NCBI GenBank assembly: GCA_963828075.1
Contig: CAWHDH010000017.1
Location: 744,001-808,000, forward strand
Length of the DNA: 64,000 bases
Direction of reading: 5' to 3'
Source: JACCYI01 sp963828075
GTDB lineage: Bacteria; Actinomycetota; Thermoleophilia; Solirubrobacterales; Solirubrobacteraceae
Shown one piece after another: positions 59,699-64,000 of the stretch. The notes below the pieces were generated by a model. That model ran no database searches and was not told the origin of the DNA. It was given only the letters and a program-made list of their open reading frames with translations. Every line of letters starts with the position of its first letter. Position 1 is the stretch's first letter. The position numbers and the translations under genes are program-made.

Positions 59699-59858
59699 CG
59701 CGAGTTGCGCGCCCGTAGCGCTCGTAGATCACGCGCGAGCCGAACGTCCTGGTCTCGACCAGGTCCAGCGCGATGTGGTCGGTGACGGGTGGCAGGACCG
59801 GCGTGCCGCCACCGACGACGACCGGATAGCGGAACAGGCGCAGCTCGTCGCACGAGGT
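59685..59858 (-). pseudogene. C-terminal fragment of a RibD/dihydrofolate-reductase-like protein
   Basis: 57 codons that read DELRLFRYPVVVGGGTPVLP, then LVETRTFGSRVIYERYG, the usual end of small RibD_C/DHFR-fold reductases. Immediately upstream the frame is closed by a stop, so ~130 residues of the protein are lost. The remaining end overlaps the SRPBCC start by 14 bp, the typical arrangement of the intact pair elsewhere. Confidence 0.7.
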
Positions 59859-59950
59859 TCACCATCGAGCTCGACATCGGGCGCTCCTTCGTTCCGGGGT
59901 CTGCTCTGCCACGAGCTCGTGACCCATCGCGAGACGAGAACTCATCGTCG

Positions 59951-60171
59951 TGGCGATCCAAGCGATCGTATCCCGACTTCTGGTGGCACCCGACGTGGTT
60001 TCCGATCACCTTCGCCGATACGCAGACGACTGCGTGTGACTGCTCGGTGCCCGACGGTGCACCGACGCCCATCCGAGTCGTCGAGGGATCTGACGAGGAG
60101 TTCTCCAAGGTGCGCGCCGCATCGTTCGCAGAGCTCGTGACCGCATGGATCAAGGCCCTCACGTGGGTCAG
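59951..60171 (+). pseudogene. SMI1/KNR4-like C-terminal fragment
   Basis: One frame reads DFWWHPTWFPITFADTQTT and later SFAELVTAWIKAL, matching the C-terminal motif of SMI1/KNR4 (SUKH) immunity-like proteins (WHPxWFP...DxD...SFAELL). The stretch is A/T-richer than its surroundings. No start and no N-terminal domain are visible. The 59859-60167 region otherwise holds no gene. Confidence 0.5.
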
Positions 60172-60548
60172 GCGTCGACGGCCGGGAGCTCGAGCGCGAA
60201 GGTTCTGGCGCGGAGTCTGTGGCCGGCGTCGGCGAGACGGCTCTGAAGGACGAGCAGGTGGTCGAGCACCAGGGGGGTCCGTGGCCCCCACAGGCCGAGG
60301 TGCTCGTCGTCGTGGTGTTCGGTCGTGGAGGTCGGCGGGCGGTGGCGCGCGAGCCACAGGTGGGTCGCGGTCGTCTCGATCCCGGGGTGCCCGCTATAGG
60401 CGGAGTGCAGCGACACCGCGACGTCGGGGCGAGGGATCGTCGTCTGGACGACCACGATGGCGGCTCCGACCGAGGTGTAGCGGGTGTCCGAGCCGACGGG
60501 GTCGCCGTCGAGGGTGAGCGCGATCGTCAGGCCGACGCGGTGCGCCAT
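60168..60548 (-). CDS. Hypothetical protein
   Basis: 126 residues from ATG 60546-60548. Begins MAHRVGLTIALTLDGDPVGS, contains TTIPRPDVAVSLHSAYSGHP and a His/Thr-rich middle, and ends with helices LVLDHLLVLQSRLADAGHRL. No signal peptide or span. Third-position GC is plausible for this genome, but no family is recognised and no ribosome binding site or -10 is clear. It could be a spurious frame in a region of gene debris. Confidence 0.4.
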   Translation of the reverse strand: MAHRVGLTIALTLDGDPVGSDTRYTSVGAAIVVVQTTIPRPDVAVSLHSAYSGHPGIETTATHLWLARHRPPTSTTEHHDDEHLGLWGPRTPLVLDHLLVLQSRLADAGHRLRARTFALELPAVDA

Positions 60549-60640
60549 GACCGGCCACGCTCAGCGGCCGGCGCCGACACCGCAAGCCTGGGCCGGGCAT
60601 CGTGCGCCGCGGCACCCCGGCGGTCAATCGGCGCGCGCGT

Positions 60641-60668
60641 TTGACATCCGGCTTCGCGGGGATACTGT
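60641..60668 (+). promoter_or_regulatory. lacI-family regulator promoter
   Basis: TTGACA (60641-60646), 16-bp spacer, TACTGT (60663-60668), then 10 bases to the ATG. It is the clearest full -35/-10 pair in the window. Confidence 0.65.
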
Positions 60669-60679
60669 AAGCGCTTACA
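60666..60679. promoter_or_regulatory. LacI-family operator
   Basis: TGTAAGCGCTTACA is a perfect 14-bp palindrome of the LacI/PurR type. It overlaps the -10 and the first base of the ATG, so binding would block both initiation and early elongation. Confidence 0.75.
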
Positions 60680-61722
60680 TGCCCCCGCAACGGGACCCTC
60701 GCCCGAACATCTACGCCGTCGCAGCCCATGCAAACGTGTCGATCGCCACCGTCTCGCGCGTCCAGCGCGGGACGGCGGTGGTGGCCCCCGAGACCCGCGA
60801 CCGCGTGCTCCGGGCGATCGAGGAGCTCGGCTACCGCCCGAGCGGCGCCGGCCGGGCGCTCGCCGAGCGGCGCAGCGACGCGATCGGGATCGTCTTCCCG
60901 GACCTCTCGGGCCCCTACTACTCCGAGGTGATCGGCGGCTGCGAGGAGCGGGTCGTCGCCGCGGGCCTGAGCCTGCTGATCCTCGGGACCCACGGGCGCG
61001 AGCGCGCCGCCGAGCTCGTCTTCGACCTCGCCGGTCAGGTCGACGGCCTGATGGTGATGGGCCGGACCGTGCCCGACGAGGTCGTGCGCACGCTCGACGG
61101 ATACGGCGTCCCGATCGTCCTGCTGGCGCGCGCCGGGTCGGGCGAGATCCCGGCGGTGCGGGCCGAGAACCTCGCCCAGGCCGAGGCGATGACCGCCCAC
61201 CTGCTCGGCCATGGGCACGAGGCGATCGCGTTCCTCGGTGACCCCGCCTCCTCCCCCGACGCCGCCGAGCGCCGGCAGGGCTACCTGAACGCACACGATG
61301 CCGCCGGCCGCCCGGCGCCGGCCGAGCCGGTCGCGGTGCTCTTCGACGAGGACCATGGCCACGAGGCTGCGCTGCGACTGCTCGACACGCCCGCGCGCCC
61401 GACCGCGCTGATGTGCGCCAGCGACGAGATCGCACTCGGCGCCCTCGCCGCCGCCCACGAGCTGGGCCTGCGGGTCCCCGGCGACGTCGCCGTGACGGGC
61501 TGGGACGACATCCAGGTCGCCCGCTACATCACGCCGGCGCTCACGACCGTGCGCCAGCCGATGCGCCGGCTCGGCGCCTGCGCGGTCGAACTGCTCTTGC
61601 AGCGCATTCAAACCGGCGTCACGCCGCCCGGCGAGGTCCTTCCGACCGAGCTGGTCGTGCGGGCGAGCTGCGGCTGCGCGACCACCGACGCATCAACCAA
61701 CACGGGAGGTGGTGTTCGATGA
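60679..61722 (+). CDS. LacI-family transcriptional regulator
   Basis: 347 residues from ATG 60679. N-terminal helix-turn-helix (NIYAVAAHANVSIATVSRVQ) with hinge helix region ELGYRPSGAGRALAERR, then a periplasmic-binding-protein-like sugar domain (IGIVFPDLSGPYYSEVIGG, MCASDEIALGALAAAHELGL, VTGWDDIQVARYITPALTTV). The operator overlaps its own start, so it is autoregulated. Its stop overlaps the binding-protein gene (ATGA), so regulator and importer form one operon. Inducing sugar unknown. Confidence 0.92.
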   Translation: MPPQRDPRPNIYAVAAHANVSIATVSRVQRGTAVVAPETRDRVLRAIEELGYRPSGAGRALAERRSDAIGIVFPDLSGPYYSEVIGGCEERVVAAGLSLLILGTHGRERAAELVFDLAGQVDGLMVMGRTVPDEVVRTLDGYGVPIVLLARAGSGEIPAVRAENLAQAEAMTAHLLGHGHEAIAFLGDPASSPDAAERRQGYLNAHDAAGRPAPAEPVAVLFDEDHGHEAALRLLDTPARPTALMCASDEIALGALAAAHELGLRVPGDVAVTGWDDIQVARYITPALTTVRQPMRRLGACAVELLLQRIQTGVTPPGEVLPTELVVRASCGCATTDASTNTGGGVR

Positions 61723-62972
61723 ACACCAAGAACACCAGGAACGGCACGATGAGGACGGCCCTGCTGACGCTGTGCCTCGCCCTCGCCCTCGGAGCCTGCG
61801 GCGGCGACGAGGAGAAGGCGGCGGTGCCCAGCGGGAAGGTGACGGGGAACCTGACGGTCTGGGCGTCGGGCGTGGAAGGGGAGAAGCTCGGCGAGCTCGC
61901 CAAGCAGTTCGAGAGCGAGAACCCGGGCCTGAAGGTCAAGGTCACGCCGATCGCCCAGGACGCGGCGCACGACAAGTACCTCACGTCGATCGCCGGCGCC
62001 CAGACACCCGACGTCGGGCACATCGGCACCACCTGGAACGCCGAGTTCGCGAAGGCGGGCGCGCTGGAGGAGGTCCCCTCCTCGATCGACGGCGGCAAGT
62101 TCTTCCCGTCGGCCCAGTCGACCACGGAGATCGACGGCGAGCGGCTCGGCGTGCCGTGGTACGTCGAGACGCGCGTCCTGTACTACCGCACCGACCTGGC
62201 CGAGAAGGCCGGCATCACCGAGGCGCCGAAGGACTGGGACGAGCTCAAGGCGATGGCCAAGGCGCTCAAGGAGAAGAGCGGCGCGAAGTACGGGATCGGC
62301 CTGTCGACCAACAACTGGCAGGAGTGGCTGCCGTTCGTCTGGCAGGAGGGCGGCGAGGTCTACAAGGACGACAAGTTCACGTTCAACTCGCCCGAGGCCA
62401 CCGAGGCCACCGCGTTCTACAAGTCGTTCTTCGACGAGGGCCTGGCGCCCACCACCACGCCGGCCGGCTTCGACATCACGCCCGCCTTCGTGCGCGGCAC
62501 GCACCCGATGTTCTTCAGCGGCCCGTGGCACCTCGGCCTGATCAAGGAGGCCGGCGGCAAGGACATCGAGGGCAAGTGGGCCGTCGCCAAGATGCCGGTC
62601 AAGGACTCGGGCACCTCGTTCGTCGGCGGCGGCAACATGGTCGTCTTCAAGCAGTCCAAGAACAAGGCGGCCGCGTGGAAGTTCGTGGACTGGCTCTCCG
62701 AGCCCGCGCAGCAGGCGAAGTTCTACGAGGCGGCGGCGGCGCTGCCGGCCGTCCAGGCCGCGTGGGATGAGCCCGCGCTCGAGGAGGACGAGAACGTCGC
62801 GCTGTTCGGCGAGCAGCTCGAGGACTCCAAGGCTCCGCCCGCGATCCCGCGCTGGGACGAGGTCGGCGAGACGCTCAACACCGAGCTCGAGAAGGCGTTC
62901 TCGGGCGACACCCCGCCGGCGGAGTCCACGAAGGCCATCCAGCAGAAGGCCGAGTCGATCGGGACCTCCTGA
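61719..62972 (+). CDS. ABC sugar importer, substrate-binding lipoprotein
   Basis: 417 residues from ATG 61719, with GGGAGG ~12 bases upstream. Lipobox LGAC with Cys27, then a two-lobe solute-binding fold of the family-1 (MalE-like) type: NLTVWASGVEGEKLGELAKQ, GTTWNAEFAKAGALEEV, LGVPWYVETRVLYYRTDL, FFSGPWHLGLIKEAGG and WKFVDWLSEPAQQAKFYE. Ligand is probably an oligosaccharide. Followed by two permease genes; the ATPase is outside the window or shared. Confidence 0.94.
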   Translation: MNTKNTRNGTMRTALLTLCLALALGACGGDEEKAAVPSGKVTGNLTVWASGVEGEKLGELAKQFESENPGLKVKVTPIAQDAAHDKYLTSIAGAQTPDVGHIGTTWNAEFAKAGALEEVPSSIDGGKFFPSAQSTTEIDGERLGVPWYVETRVLYYRTDLAEKAGITEAPKDWDELKAMAKALKEKSGAKYGIGLSTNNWQEWLPFVWQEGGEVYKDDKFTFNSPEATEATAFYKSFFDEGLAPTTTPAGFDITPAFVRGTHPMFFSGPWHLGLIKEAGGKDIEGKWAVAKMPVKDSGTSFVGGGNMVVFKQSKNKAAAWKFVDWLSEPAQQAKFYEAAAALPAVQAAWDEPALEEDENVALFGEQLEDSKAPPAIPRWDEVGETLNTELEKAFSGDTPPAESTKAIQQKAESIGTS

Positions 62973-62974
62973 CC

Positions 62975-63904
62975 GTGGGAGCCGTGAAAGCAGCCCCCGA
63001 CCGGGGCCGGGCGCCGCGCGCCCGGTCCCGGCTGCGAGGCCACTTCATCGGATGGGGCTTCAGCTCGCCCTTCGTCGCGCTGTTCGCCGTGTTCATGGCC
63101 ATCCCGATCGTCGCATCGTTCGTCATCAGCTTCACCTCCTTCAACATCGGCAACATCCAGAGCTGGACGTCCGCCGAGTTCGTCGGGTTCGAGAACTACA
63201 CGAAGGCGTTCGGTGACGAGCGCTTCCTGAAGTCGCTGCGCAACACCGCCTACTTCGTCGTCGTCGGCGTGCCCGGGACGATCGTCTGCGCGCTCGCCGT
63301 GGCCGTCGCGCTCAACCGCGTCGTCGGGCGGATGAAGACGGTGTTCCGCGTCGGCTACTACCTGCCGGTGGTGACGAGCATCGTCGCCATCGCCGTGATC
63401 TGGCGCTACCTGCTGGCCCCGGACGTCGGGCTGGTCAACAGCGTTCTGGGGCAGGTCGGCATCGAGGGGCCCAACTGGCTCGGCGACACCAAGACGGCGA
63501 TGCCGTCGGTCATCGCGCTCGGGATCTGGCGCAACGTCGGGTTCTCGATGGTCATCTTCCTCGCCGCCCTGCAGACCGTCGACCCGGCGCTGTATGACGC
63601 CGCCAAGGTCGACGGCGCCAAGGGCTGGTCGCTGTTCCGCTACATCACGCTGCCGCTGCTGCGGCCCGCGACGCTGTTCGTCGCCGTCATCACCTCGATC
63701 GGCTACCTGCAGGTCTTCGAGGAGCCGTTCGTGATGACCAACGGCGGGCCGGTGGACTCGACCCTGACCACGTCGATGCTCATCTACGAGCAGGGCTTCC
63801 GCTTCTTCAACCTCGGTTACGCGAGCGCGATCGCCTACGTGCTGTTCGTGATCATCGCCGTGCTCGCGGTGCTGCAGTTCCGCTTCCTGAGGCCGCAGAC
63901 GTGA
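62975..63904 (+). CDS. ABC sugar importer permease, MalF-type
   Basis: 309 residues from GTG 62975 (GTG 62984 possible). Six membrane helices; helices begin at FSSPFVALFAVFMAIPIV. The EAA loop that contacts the ATPase is DAAKVDGAKGWSLFRYITLP. Two bases after the binding protein, GTGA overlap with the next permease. Confidence 0.93.
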   Translation: MGAVKAAPDRGRAPRARSRLRGHFIGWGFSSPFVALFAVFMAIPIVASFVISFTSFNIGNIQSWTSAEFVGFENYTKAFGDERFLKSLRNTAYFVVVGVPGTIVCALAVAVALNRVVGRMKTVFRVGYYLPVVTSIVAIAVIWRYLLAPDVGLVNSVLGQVGIEGPNWLGDTKTAMPSVIALGIWRNVGFSMVIFLAALQTVDPALYDAAKVDGAKGWSLFRYITLPLLRPATLFVAVITSIGYLQVFEEPFVMTNGGPVDSTLTTSMLIYEQGFRFFNLGYASAIAYVLFVIIAVLAVLQFRFLRPQT

Positions 63905-64000
63905 GCACGATAAGCCGCGCCGCCCGGGTGACGACACGCGACACGCCGGTGGGCACCGCCGTCGGCGAGCGTCGCCCGTGGGGCCTCTACGTCGGGCTCT
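63901..64000 (+). CDS. ABC importer permease, start only (MalG-type expected)
   Basis: GTG 63901 overlaps the previous stop (GTGA). Only 33 residues are visible (VSTISRAARVTTRDTPVGTA, then RRPWGLYVGL), a basic cytoplasmic start leading into a membrane helix. Identity rests on position in the operon; the rest lies beyond the window. Confidence 0.6.
   Translation, partial: MSTISRAARVTTRDTPVGTAVGERRPWGLYVGL

Noticed and set aside
60394..61611. 405-codon open frame antisense to the LacI gene
   Set aside because: The plus strand has the HTH, hinge and sugar-binding domains plus promoter and operator; the antisense frame has no recognisable domain.

Overview
The window is very GC-rich, densely packed and mostly on the minus strand. 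Its gene content (DUF3052, DUF6458, DUF1707, F420-type LLM oxidoreductase, LytR-CpsA-Psr protein, Rpf-like lysozyme-fold protein, LuxR remnants, and a secreted-protein start of a style frequent in Solirubrobacterales) points to a high-GC actinobacterium, most likely class Thermoleophilia / order Solirubrobacterales. That placement is inference; no rRNA or tRNA gene was found. A strong sequence habit supports one coherent genome: many genes start 6-9 nt after a TANNNT -10 hexamer, so their transcripts are probably leaderless, while genes inside operons overlap by ATGA/GTGA or have a purine-rich ribosome binding site.

Layout. 0-6 kb: sulfur/cysteine genes (cysE 3' portion, MoeB-type adenylyltransferase, TusA, cysK) with an RBBP9-type hydrolase, a patatin, a CymR-like Rrf2 regulator, a VanZ protein and an HDOD-LuxR regulator. 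6-9 kb: gltX, endonuclease IV, a small membrane protein and DUF3052. 9-13.6 kb: dnaE carrying a 333-residue intein with a Vsr-like nuclease core, bracketed by two copies of a palindromic repeat. 13.7-19.9 kb: a giant coiled-coil protein, then DUF1707-DUF6458-argG-small membrane protein. 19.9-21.1 kb: a repeat-rich gap and a decayed sulfotransferase. 21-36 kb: one long minus-strand run, thrS-(RTX-like)-infC-(LCP)-rpmI-rplT-trmH-pheS-pheT-argC-argJ-argB-argD, in which translation genes and the arginine pathway are joined by 4-bp overlaps and two envelope/secreted-protein genes interrupt the usual thrS-infC-rpmI-rplT order. 36-41 kb: Rpf-like protein with a structured leader, class-V aminotransferase, DUF4230, pabBC fusion. 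40.7-45 kb: an A/T-richer protease-inhibitor gene and a large secreted metzincin-like protease. 45-49.4 kb: ABC-F ATPase, LLM oxidoreductase, remnants, aldo/keto reductase. 49.4-59.2 kb: a nitrogen module made of a split glutamate-synthase-like enzyme (three genes), a PucR-type regulator over a perfect palindrome, and an amt operon that carries four small membrane or membrane-anchored proteins before a type III glutamine synthetase-like ligase. 59.2-60.5 kb: SRPBCC protein and gene debris. 60.6-64 kb: a LacI-controlled ABC sugar importer that runs off the end.

The most unusual parts are the nitrogen module with its small proteins, the FMN subunit whose Fe-S cysteines seem to be missing, the dnaE intein, two families of palindromic intergenic repeats, and divergent gene pairs that share overlapping -10 boxes.
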